19,758 nucleotides of DNA. Source: Thermofilaceae archaeon. Lineage in GTDB: Archaea > Thermoproteota > Thermoprotei > Thermofilales > Thermofilaceae. Under the pieces are notes generated by a model that was not told the origin of the DNA, made no database searches, and worked only from the letters and a program-made list of their open reading frames with translations. Positions 1-6,208 of the stretch are shown here, one piece after another (position 1 is the stretch's first letter; every line of letters begins with the position of its first letter). The position numbers and the translations under genes are program-made. The stretch lies in NCBI GenBank assembly GCA_027017025.1, contig JALURH010000085.1, positions 1 through 19,758 on the forward strand, in the 5' to 3' direction.

Positions 1-31
1 CTAAATACCCCTTTATACCCCGGTGTGTATT

Positions 32-805
32 ATGAGAAAACTTTTAGTAATTAAATTGGGTGGATCAGCTATAACGGATAAATCGAGGCCTTTCAAAATA
101 AGATACACCAATTTAGTAAAAGCAGTTAGTGAAATATCAAAGCTCTATAATAAATCTTGGAGAATAGTTGTTATTCATGGAGGAGGAAGCTTTGGTCACC
201 CTATTGCAGCTAAATATAATTTAGGTAGAGGAGGATTTAACGGTTACAAATTAAGAGGATTTGCATGGACAAGGTATTGGATGAGCTACTTAAACCTTAA
301 GATAATAAATATGTTTTTAAAAAATAATGTACCAGCGGTATCGCTTCAGACATCTGCTATTGCCTATAATTCTGACGGTAAAATGAAGTCTCTCAGTTTA
401 TCTATTTTAGAAAAAATCTTAGAGATCAATGGAGTACCCATACTCTACGGAGACGTTGTGGTTGATGAAAAACTGGGTGTAAGTATTTTATCTGGTGATG
501 ATTTGGCTGCTGAAATAGCTCTGAGAGAACGTGCTGATACGTTAATTTACGTAATGGGTTCAGGAGGTATCTATAATGCTCCCCCCGGGAAAGTTGGTTC
601 TAAGCTGCTTAGTGTAGTGACTCCCCATACCGTAATTTATATAGGGAGCAGTAGAGGATTTGATGTCACTGAAGGTATTCGCAGAAAACTAAGAGCTGCG
701 TTCAGGGCTGCTAAAGCTGGAATAAGGGTTTTTGCTGGATCTGTTGAAAATATCTCTATAATGGCTGAGGGATTTCCAGGGAGGTATACACAAATAAGGG
801 TATAG
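32..805 (+). CDS. Isopentenyl phosphate kinase (IPK)
   Basis: This cytosolic enzyme phosphorylates isopentenyl phosphate with ATP to isopentenyl diphosphate, the last step of the archaeal alternative mevalonate route to membrane lipids. The protein has the amino acid kinase fold. Residues 5-12 hold the Lys-x-Gly-Gly-Ser nucleotide loop (K8), and residues 49-56 hold the HGGGSFGH loop. From family knowledge, the second His of that loop (H56) is the substrate-binding/catalytic His that separates IPK from other members of the fold. SGDDLAAEIA and the C-terminal GIRRKL segment are further family landmarks. The length of 257 aa is normal. I chose ATG 32 over the in-frame GTG at 23 because GGTG at 22-25 sits at Shine-Dalgarno distance and the protein then begins MRKLLVIKLGGS. 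The YjbQ gene follows after 24 nt on the same strand. Confidence 0.93.
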   Translation: MRKLLVIKLGGSAITDKSRPFKIRYTNLVKAVSEISKLYNKSWRIVVIHGGGSFGHPIAAKYNLGRGGFNGYKLRGFAWTRYWMSYLNLKIINMFLKNNVPAVSLQTSAIAYNSDGKMKSLSLSILEKILEINGVPILYGDVVVDEKLGVSILSGDDLAAEIALRERADTLIYVMGSGGIYNAPPGKVGSKLLSVVTPHTVIYIGSSRGFDVTEGIRRKLRAAFRAAKAGIRVFAGSVENISIMAEGFPGRYTQIRV

Positions 806-829
806 TTGCTTATTCCCTTGGTGATCTAA

Positions 830-1243
830 ATGAAAGTATACTTCAAAGAACTTACCATCAGTACTAGCAAGAAACTAGACTTAGTCGATATCACATATGA
901 TGTTGAGAGAGCAGTTGCGGAGAGCGGAATTAGAAATGGAATGTGTTTAATTTTTGCTCCACATGCTACCGCCGCGATAATAGCTAATGAGCATGAAGGT
1001 GGCTTAATGAGTGATATCCTTAGAAAAATCAGAGAAAGTTTTCCAGAAAATGGAAAATGGTTACACAATAGGATAGATGATAATGCTGCTGCACATCTAG
1101 GATCTGCCTTTCTCAGCTCAGCTAGGATATTCCCGGTTAAGAATGGAAAAATAATTAGGGGTACATGGCAAAATATTTTTTTAGTAGAAATGGATGGTCC
1201 AAGAACGTATAGGAGAATTATAGTAGAAATCCTCGGTGAATAA
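830..1243 (+). CDS. YjbQ / UPF0047 family protein
   Basis: This is a small cytosolic protein of the YjbQ (UPF0047) family. Some members carry weak thiamine-phosphate-synthase activity in vitro, but the physiological role is unsettled. Visible landmarks are PHATAAIIANEHEGG (residues 44-58), the His/Asp/Asn-rich HNRIDDNAAAHLGSAFL stretch (79-95) and the family signature GTWQNIFLVEMDGPR near 111-125. The conserved His and Glu residues form the presumed metal site. The length of 137 aa is typical. A strong ribosome site, GGTGATC at 820-826, lies 3 nt before the ATG. The gene starts 24 nt after the IPK stop, so the two are probably cotranscribed. No function is inferred from that pairing. An opposite-strand open frame over the same bases is a shadow. 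Confidence 0.88.
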   Translation: MKVYFKELTISTSKKLDLVDITYDVERAVAESGIRNGMCLIFAPHATAAIIANEHEGGLMSDILRKIRESFPENGKWLHNRIDDNAAAHLGSAFLSSARIFPVKNGKIIRGTWQNIFLVEMDGPRTYRRIIVEILGE

Positions 1244-1251
1244 ACCTTCAT

Positions 1252-1261
1252 TTTTATATAA
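1252..1261 (+). promoter_or_regulatory. TATA-like element upstream of the sugar kinase
   Basis: TTTATATAAA lies just after the YjbQ stop and would place a start of transcription near 1283. A second weaker AT element (TATATTTT, about 1286-1293) would place one near 1315, giving a short leader before the small ORF at 1327. Both are inferred from sequence alone. Confidence 0.35.
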
Positions 1262-1326
1262 AAGGAAAACAAAGGTTTCTTAAAAGTTGTATATTTTGCT
1301 AGGACAATAATTAAGCGGAGGATTTA

Positions 1327-1410
1327 ATGCTTAGTATTGAATCCAAAATAAGAAGTTGTTCAAATGGTGGAGGATATGAAGATATTCTTAATCGGGCATA
1401 TAGTAATTGA
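1327..1410 (+). CDS. Possible 27-codon upstream/overlapping ORF
   Basis: A short frame starts with ATG at 1327 and ends at TGA 1408-1410, reading into the first 35 bases of the sugar kinase in another frame. It has the best-looking ribosome site of the local region: GGAGGA at 1317-1322, four bases before the ATG. The peptide begins MLSIESKIRSCSNGGGYED and resembles no family I know. If translated, it could couple to, or regulate, initiation of the kinase at 1364/1376. It may equally be fortuitous. Confidence 0.25.
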   Translation: MLSIESKIRSCSNGGGYEDILNRAYSN

Positions 1411-2293
1411 TACCATCGTAAGGAATGATGAGACACGTAGAGCAATGGGAGGAACAGTGATCTATGGCGCTTTTGCCGGCATAAAACATGGCGCTCAATC
1501 CAAAATAATATCTAAGATAGGATTAGATTTTCCAGATGAATATCTTATCTTTCTATCTAGAAGTGGGATAGATATATCTGGTATAAGAGTTAAAGAAGAC
1601 TCACCTACAACAAGATTTAAACTTGTCTATAAGAATACGGAAAGAACATTGTTCCTACAAGCTAAGTGTTCAGATATGGGGATCAACGATATTCCTGTGA
1701 AAGATATTGAAGGTAATATAGCTGTAATAGGTTCGGTTATTGGTGAGGTTACTTTACCTGCTATAGAAATGATATCTAAGAAATCCCTGATGACGGTAAG
1801 TGATGTACAAGGATATTTACGTAGGGTGGTGAATAAGAAAAGAATAGAACTTGAAGCTACTAAAGATGTCTTTAAGGTAATATCCCTTTCAGATATTGTC
1901 CATGCAGAAGTGTATGAAGCAAGGGTTCTCTACGGTACATCAGATCCCATAGAACTAGCTAAGAAAATTGTTGAAGACGGAGCTACAATATCGCTCATAA
2001 CACAGGGTGAAAATGGAGCATACATAGCCACGAAAGAAAAAGTGATATATGTTCCAGCTGCTCAGCCTAATAGAGTAGTAGATACTACAGGAGCAGGAGA
2101 CGTATTTACAACAGTATTTTCAATAGAATACCAAAAGACTAGAAGCATAGAGAGTGCCGCTGCCCTAGCTTCAGCGGCAGTATCCTACCTTATTGAGAGA
2201 CCGGGTATAGAGGGGTTAAGAAATAGGTGGGAACTTACAAATAGAGCAAATAAGGTGAAGGAGAATATCAGAGTTGTGGAAGGAGAAAAATAA
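1376..2293 (+). CDS. PfkB-family carbohydrate/nucleoside kinase
   Basis: This is a ribokinase-fold kinase (about 305 aa) that phosphorylates a small hydroxylated substrate with ATP in the cytosol. Visible features are the N-terminal strand MKIFLIGHIVIDTI, the Gly-Gly substrate hinge at G25-G26, TQGENGAY (209-216) and the PfkB signature DTTGAGD (236-242), with D242 the expected catalytic base and GAG the anion hole. The substrate cannot be read from sequence. Archaeal relatives include nucleoside kinases, ADP-independent sugar kinases and myo-inositol kinases. The start is uncertain: ATG 1364 adds four residues (MVED), while ATG 1376 matches the usual family N terminus and follows the purine-rich GGTGGAGGA. 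A small ORF with a good ribosome site overlaps this start. The gene ends beside the convergent structured-RNA candidate. Confidence 0.85.
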   Translation: MKIFLIGHIVIDTIVRNDETRRAMGGTVIYGAFAGIKHGAQSKIISKIGLDFPDEYLIFLSRSGIDISGIRVKEDSPTTRFKLVYKNTERTLFLQAKCSDMGINDIPVKDIEGNIAVIGSVIGEVTLPAIEMISKKSLMTVSDVQGYLRRVVNKKRIELEATKDVFKVISLSDIVHAEVYEARVLYGTSDPIELAKKIVEDGATISLITQGENGAYIATKEKVIYVPAAQPNRVVDTTGAGDVFTTVFSIEYQKTRSIESAAALASAAVSYLIERPGIEGLRNRWELTNRANKVKENIRVVEGEK

Positions 2294-2297
2294 AGGT
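2282..2297 (-). terminator. T-rich 3' end for the minus-strand RNA candidate
   Basis: Read on the minus strand this is a pyrimidine-rich run, CCTTTATTTTTCTCC, directly after the GC-rich structured segment. Archaeal transcription commonly stops at such T tracts. It overlaps the last codons of the convergent sugar kinase. No termination data are available here. Confidence 0.35.
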
Positions 2298-2299
2298 TT

Positions 2300-2453
2300 C
2301 CCCCCTCCCCATCACTTCCCTCCCTGAGGCGTCCACGGCGCTGCACGCACTGTGCGCCGTGTACCCAGGGAGAGCCCAGGTATTATGTTGTTTTAGGGTA
2401 TCACCGTATATGGGATCATGCAGTTACTAGGGGCTCACAGGGATGGGTCCCAC
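2300..2453 (-). ncRNA. Candidate structured non-coding RNA (GC-rich island)
   Basis: About 150 nt of GC-rich sequence sits in an AT-rich intergenic region with no plausible ORF. In AT-rich hyperthermophiles such islands usually mark stable RNAs. Complementary segments nest cleanly. A closing helix pairs 2308-2313 with 2442-2447 (6 bp). It encloses an arm with 2320-2326 paired to 2366-2372 (7 bp) and then 2334-2341 paired to 2354-2361 (8 bp, 12-nt loop). A second arm pairs 2372-2377 with 2431-2436 (6 bp, sharing base 2372). All are Watson-Crick pairs, so the fold works on either strand. The minus strand is preferred because a BRE/TATA element at 2474-2488 predicts initiation near 2452, at the edge of the fold, and a T tract follows the other edge. 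I see no conserved core of SRP RNA, RNase P RNA, 5S rRNA or tRNA. Identity is unknown. Confidence 0.55.
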
Positions 2454-2473
2454 TAATTATATCCTAAGTAGTA

Positions 2474-2488
2474 TTTATAAACTTTTCG
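2474..2488 (-). promoter_or_regulatory. BRE/TATA promoter for the RNA candidate
   Basis: On the minus strand the sequence reads CGAAAAG followed by TTTATAAA, a close match to the archaeal BRE plus TATA box. Initiation about 25 nt downstream falls near 2452, just before the first paired bases of the GC-rich RNA. The TATA core is a perfect palindrome, so it could also serve the threonine ammonia-lyase on the plus strand (start near 2503, about 47-nt leader). The purine-rich BRE is only on the side that points it to the minus strand. Confidence 0.55.
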
Positions 2489-2549
2489 TACATCTCATTA
2501 GGTATTCATTAATTTTAATGAAGATGGATATAATTAATTTGAGCCTGAT

Positions 2550-3776
2550 ATGAGCCTAGTTGATGACATTAGTGTAAAGATTAGGGAAGCATTAAATGTT
2601 TTGAGAAATACCATTCATAGAACACCTCTTACACGTTCTATGACGTTTTCACGCATCACTGGTGGTGAAGTCTATTTAAAGATGGAAAACCTCCAGAAAA
2701 CAGGTGCTTTTAAGGTAAGAGGAGCATACTATAAGTTATGGAAACTGACACAGCAGGGATATAATTCCTGTATCACAGCTAGCTCAGGCAATCATGCACA
2801 GGGAGTAGCGTATTCTGCTTCTATGTTAGGTTCTAAAGCAACCATATTCATGCCACGTTATACACCATTCTATAAGGTTGAAGCTACAAAAAGTTATGGT
2901 GCTGAAGTAATTCTATATGGAGAGATATATGATGAAGCCTACAGCAAGGCTTATGAAGTCTCGAAGAAAAGGGGAGTACCATTTATTCACCCATTTGATG
3001 ATACAGACATAATTGCTGGACAAGGTACAATTGGTGTAGAGATTTATGAAGATTTAGAAGACGTGGATATAGTCATCGTCCCCGTAGGTGGAGGTGGATT
3101 AATCTCAGGCATTGCTATTGCTTTAAAAAAGCTTAAGCCCTCAGTAAAGGTAATTGGAGTACAACCTAAGGGAGCGCCCTCGACATATCTTTCGTATTAT
3201 GAGGGTAAAATTGTGGAAACACCTCATGTTTTTACAATTGCTGATGGCGTAATTGTTAAAAAACCAGGAGAATTAACCTTTAAAATTATTAAGGAGCTCG
3301 TCGATGACATGGTGATTGTAGATGATAGAGAGATTGCCAAAGCAGTATTCTTATTACTAGAAAGGGTGAAGGTTGTTGCCGAACCAGCTGGTGCTCTAGG
3401 TGTAGCTGCTATTCTTTCAGGTAAAGTGGATATAGGTAATAAGAAATCGGTTATTCTTATTAGTGGTGGTAATGTGGATCTATCACTTTTATCGAGGATT
3501 ATAGAGAAAAGTCTTTACTTAGAGGGGAGACAGGTAAAGATTCGAGGGATGCTTCTAGACCGTCCTGGGCAACTAAAGAAAGTAGTAGATGTTATAGCAG
3601 AATATGGTTTAAATATTGTATCGATCGACCATGAGAGAGGAAATCCATTAGTAAACCCAGGTATGGCTGAAGTTACCCTAGGGTTAGAGATTCCTAATAG
3701 GGAGATTATCGATAGGGTTTTAATTAAGTTAAAGGAATTAGGCTTAGATTTTCAACTCATACAAACTGGTGAATAG
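2550..3776 (+). CDS. ilvA: Threonine ammonia-lyase (threonine dehydratase) with ACT domain
   Basis: This PLP-dependent cytosolic enzyme deaminates L-threonine to 2-oxobutanoate (and serine to pyruvate), feeding isoleucine synthesis or threonine breakdown. The catalytic domain covers about residues 10-320. It shows the PLP lysine K55 in KTGAFKVRGA, the SSGNHAQG loop (78-85), the phosphate-binding glycine loop GGGGL (180-184) and SGGNVD (305-310). An ACT-type domain follows at about 330-405, which suggests allosteric control by an amino acid. A biosynthetic versus catabolic role cannot be settled here, so the symbol is tentative. The 408-aa length fits the single-ACT-domain form. The adjacent RidA gene begins 2 nt after the stop. 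No strong Shine-Dalgarno precedes ATG 2550, so a leaderless or weakly primed start is possible. Confidence 0.93.
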   Translation: MSLVDDISVKIREALNVLRNTIHRTPLTRSMTFSRITGGEVYLKMENLQKTGAFKVRGAYYKLWKLTQQGYNSCITASSGNHAQGVAYSASMLGSKATIFMPRYTPFYKVEATKSYGAEVILYGEIYDEAYSKAYEVSKKRGVPFIHPFDDTDIIAGQGTIGVEIYEDLEDVDIVIVPVGGGGLISGIAIALKKLKPSVKVIGVQPKGAPSTYLSYYEGKIVETPHVFTIADGVIVKKPGELTFKIIKELVDDMVIVDDREIAKAVFLLLERVKVVAEPAGALGVAAILSGKVDIGNKKSVILISGGNVDLSLLSRIIEKSLYLEGRQVKIRGMLLDRPGQLKKVVDVIAEYGLNIVSIDHERGNPLVNPGMAEVTLGLEIPNREIIDRVLIKLKELGLDFQLIQTGE

Positions 3777-3778
3777 AT

Positions 3779-4162
3779 ATGGGTGGAATACCTATATTCA
3801 CGGAAAAAGCACCCAGGCCTATAGGTCCCTATAGTCAGGCTATAAAAGCTGGAAAGTTTCTCTTCATAGCTGGTCAAATACCAGTTGACCCGGCTACAAA
3901 TGAAGTAGTTGAGGGGGATATAAAGGTACAAACCAAACGTGTATTAGAAAATATTAAAGCCATTTTAATGGAAGCTGGTTATACATTATCAGACGTGGTA
4001 TCTATATTCGTCTTTTTGAGAGATCTAAATGATTTTAAAGAGTTTAATAAAGTATATACTAAATATTTCGTTGAAAAACCTCCAGCTAGGACTACTGTAC
4101 AAGTAGCGGATTTGCCGAAGGGAGTTAAATTAGAGATTTCAGCTATAGCATATAAAGACTAA
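3779..4162 (+). CDS. ridA: RidA family 2-iminobutanoate/2-iminopropanoate deaminase
   Basis: This small cytosolic protein of the RidA/YjgF/UK114 family (127 aa, trimeric in relatives) hydrolyses the reactive enamine/imine intermediates released by PLP lyases such as threonine dehydratase, preventing damage to other PLP enzymes. The signature region PPARTTVQVADLP contains the key arginine R104, which binds the substrate carboxylate. E119 and Y18 also match family positions, and IAGQIPVDP is typical. GGTGA at 3769-3773, inside the last codons of the upstream lyase, serves as its ribosome site, and ATG 3779 follows the lyase stop by 2 nt. Lyase and RidA are therefore almost certainly translated from one message, which matches their coupled chemistry. 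The gene converges on the rhomboid gene with a 5-nt gap. Confidence 0.94.
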   Translation: MGGIPIFTEKAPRPIGPYSQAIKAGKFLFIAGQIPVDPATNEVVEGDIKVQTKRVLENIKAILMEAGYTLSDVVSIFVFLRDLNDFKEFNKVYTKYFVEKPPARTTVQVADLPKGVKLEISAIAYKD

Positions 4163-4167
4163 GTTGC

Positions 4168-4881
4168 CTACTCGATAGGTACACGATAATAGTAGATATA
4201 GTACCTAGGTCTAGGTTTTCTAGGTCGTACACCCAAAAGCTTTACTAAGATAACACCGCACATAAAGCCACCTATATGTGCCCAGAAAGCCACCCCTAAG
4301 GGTAATTGAAGAGAGATAACGCCCATGAACAACTGATAGATAAACCAAAAGCCTATATAGTAATAGGCTGGTATGGAAACTATAGTAATGTACCAATACA
4401 TAACTAGCGTTTTTATTCTAGCATGCGGATAAAGGATCATATATGCTCCTAAAACCCCTGATATCGCTCCTGAAGCCCCAATGGCAGGTACTCTAAGTGC
4501 TAATTTTTGCATCTCTGGAGGCATAAGGAATATAGATAATATGTGTATAATTGCTGCTCCGAGCCCCGATACGATATAGAATATAAGGTATTTGAAGTGT
4601 CCAAAAGCATCCTCAACATTATCTCCAAAGATAAAAAGATACAGCATGTTTCCTGCTAAATGCATGAAATCGCCGTGCAGGAACATGTTTGTAAGAAGCG
4701 TATATAGTTTTTCTCCGAACAATATGTATATAGGTATCATTCCATATTTTAATATAATTTTTTGATAGCTCACTGGGCCTTGAAGATAAAAATAAAAAAA
4801 TATTATAACATTTATAGCTATTAAAATATAGGTAATGAGTGGAGTACTATAGGACCTATTTTCATCATGTAGTGGTATCAA
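4168..4881 (-). CDS. Rhomboid family intramembrane serine protease
   Basis: This polytopic membrane protease (237 aa) cleaves transmembrane substrates. The catalytic pair is visible: S137 in GASGA (residues 135-139) and H202 in FWAHIGGF. The HGDFMHLAGNMLYLF segment (69-83) supplies the conserved His/Asn residues of the oxyanion region. About six hydrophobic segments are seen. The first begins near residue 15, and the last ends near 217 before an unusual basic, tyrosine-rich cytoplasmic tail (RKPRPRYYIYYYRVPIE). The TTG start at 4881 is supported by GGTGAT on the minus strand at 4892-4887 and by the usual family N terminus MIPLxDEN. It lies 66 nt downstream of SpeD on the same strand. The substrate is unknown. 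Confidence 0.92.
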   Translation of the reverse strand: MIPLHDENRSYSTPLITYILIAINVIIFFYFYLQGPVSYQKIILKYGMIPIYILFGEKLYTLLTNMFLHGDFMHLAGNMLYLFIFGDNVEDAFGHFKYLIFYIVSGLGAAIIHILSIFLMPPEMQKLALRVPAIGASGAISGVLGAYMILYPHARIKTLVMYWYITIVSIPAYYYIGFWFIYQLFMGVISLQLPLGVAFWAHIGGFMCGVILVKLLGVRPRKPRPRYYIYYYRVPIE

Positions 4882-4886
4882 GAGAT

Positions 4887-4892
4887 ATCACC
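4887..4892 (-). promoter_or_regulatory. Ribosome binding site deciding the rhomboid TTG start
   Basis: GGTGAT on the minus strand, five bases before TTG 4881, matches the complement of the archaeal 16S rRNA 3' end. It supports the non-ATG start at the exact family N terminus. Confidence 0.7.
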
Positions 4893-4947
4893 GGTCTTGC
4901 AGCTAGCTACCCTATCCAATATTATATTAAAAATATTATAAAATATC

Positions 4948-5376
4948 TTAGCCCTCAGCAATTGCTCGGATTCTTTGTAATTCTGGTATCCAATATCCTT
5001 CATACTGTTTTACTCCTATACCCCTTGTTATCTCGACTACAGTTACCTTTCTTGCTCTAAAGCGTTCCCTGAGTACTTCCAGCCCTTTCCACGGATTGGT
5101 GTGTTCTCCACATGTAAAAACATCAACAGCTGCATAACCGTATTCAGGCCAGGTGTGTATAGATATATGTGATTCAGCTATAAGTACATATCCACTTACT
5201 CCATGAGGCTTGAATCTGTAGAAATCATATCCAACAACTGTGCTATTTGATGCTACAGCTGCATCTACAAGAGCTTTCTTTACCTCATCTACACTATCAA
5301 GAGCCTTTGGGTCGCATTCGAACATTTCTACTATTAAATGTCTTCCTACTCCCACCCCAAATATTCTAGCCCCCAT
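4948..5376 (-). CDS. speD: S-adenosylmethionine decarboxylase proenzyme (SpeD class 1b)
   Basis: This pyruvoyl enzyme decarboxylates S-adenosylmethionine to give the aminopropyl donor for spermidine and longer polyamines. The 142-aa proenzyme cleaves itself in ESHISIHTWPE, between E68 and S69, turning S69 into the pyruvoyl group. H74 and C89 sit at the conserved spacing (+5 and +20) for the processing and catalytic residues. GRHLIVEMFECD near the N terminus and GEHTNPWKGL match bacterial-type short SpeD. An alternative is the crenarchaeal arginine decarboxylase that evolved from this family; sequence alone does not exclude it, but the substrate-region match to ordinary SpeD looks good. It follows a membrane-anchored protein by 46 nt and precedes the rhomboid gene, all on the minus strand. 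A downstream GTG start would lose only a few residues. Confidence 0.9.
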   Translation of the reverse strand: MGARIFGVGVGRHLIVEMFECDPKALDSVDEVKKALVDAAVASNSTVVGYDFYRFKPHGVSGYVLIAESHISIHTWPEYGYAAVDVFTCGEHTNPWKGLEVLRERFRARKVTVVEITRGIGVKQYEGYWIPELQRIRAIAEG

Positions 5377-5422
5377 CGCCTGCAGAGAATTATATACTCT
5401 CCAGCTTAAAAATATACCTCTT

Positions 5423-6157
5423 TTAGCAAGGAATAGATAAATGATATTCTCCGGATTTTACCGGCAACCATCTATAGGTATTGCATTTTTTGTTTATTAT
5501 GAATACGTGATCTGACTGTTTAGGTCTCTCATATCCCTGAGTAAATATGGGTAAACGATCGATAAGGATCCTTGCCTTAAAATAGCCATCATGCAAAGTC
5601 TTAATTTCACATAATAAATATCCTCTTTTCAATTCTATTTTTGATATATTTATTATGTCTGGACTCGGTAGAGCATAAATAGATATTTTAGAGTCACTGC
5701 TACTATTTCCATCTATCTCCATTATCCTTGATTTTGTAGTTATCTTAGCTAGAGGATAGTATATAACTTGTTCATTCGTATATACTGCTAGGTAAATTTC
5801 TGTGTCTTTGTTTGCTATATATTTTAATGCACGTTTTTCTCCCTTCTCAACTTCTATAACTACGATAATGGTTTTATCCTCTATCCACGACTTTATGTTT
5901 TTTATTCGTCCATATTCTCCTAACCAGAGAATAATCTCTTCACCATAGGAGTATAAATAGAGAGGAATTATTCTTCCATTCAATAAATCATCATAGAGAA
6001 AAGCTCGAGGCTCCTCGCCCAGATCTATTCCTAGATATATATCTTTGAGCTTGGGAGCAGATACCTCTTTTGATACTACTAGGTACATATTAAGAAATAT
6101 TACTGACAATAGTATTATCATTAGTAACAGAATATATTGTATAGACCTAGACATCAT
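5423..6157 (-). CDS. Membrane-anchored extracytoplasmic protein, unknown function
   Basis: I do not recognise this 244-aa protein. Residues about 7-28 form one hydrophobic segment (IQYILLLMIILLSVIFLNMY) that could be an uncleaved signal anchor or a signal peptide. The rest is polar, rich in alternating beta-type residues and tyrosine, with three Cys (183, 225, 244) and N-glycosylation-type sequons near N151 and N170. This suggests a folded domain outside the cell. There are two adjacent ATGs at 6157 and 6154. It sits 51 nt after the transaldolase-like gene and 46 nt before SpeD on the same strand. Neither neighbour suggests a role. Base composition is like the surrounding genes. Confidence 0.75.
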   Translation of the reverse strand: MMSRSIQYILLLMIILLSVIFLNMYLVVSKEVSAPKLKDIYLGIDLGEEPRAFLYDDLLNGRIIPLYLYSYGEEIILWLGEYGRIKNIKSWIEDKTIIVVIEVEKGEKRALKYIANKDTEIYLAVYTNEQVIYYPLAKITTKSRIMEIDGNSSSDSKISIYALPSPDIINISKIELKRGYLLCEIKTLHDGYFKARILIDRLPIFTQGYERPKQSDHVFIINKKCNTYRWLPVKSGEYHLSIPC

Positions 6158-6208
6158 CCATCAACTCTTAATGTTAAAGAAAATAGAGAAATAAATTGCT
6201 GCTGATAC

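Noticed and set aside
826..1272. 148-codon open frame antisense to the YjbQ gene
   Set aside because: It is fully opposite a gene with clear family motifs and a strong ribosome site. Its translation is hydrophobic low-complexity sequence without family features.
2300..2453. SRP RNA, RNase P RNA, 5S rRNA or split tRNA as identity of the GC-rich island
   Set aside because: I could not find the SRP helix-8 GGAA-type loop, the RNase P GAGGAAAGUC core, the 5S CGAAC/GAAGUUAAG segments, or a tRNA T-loop (GGTTCRA) on either strand.
2300..2453. Box H/ACA guide RNA
   Set aside because: On the plus strand one helix ends in ACA, but the promoter evidence favours the minus strand, where no ACA follows either arm. 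No convincing kink-turn was found.
4839..5060. Small plus-strand ORF between rhomboid and SpeD
   Set aside because: It overlaps the ends of both minus-strand genes, has no ribosome site, and the 66-nt intergenic part is too short to carry a separate gene.
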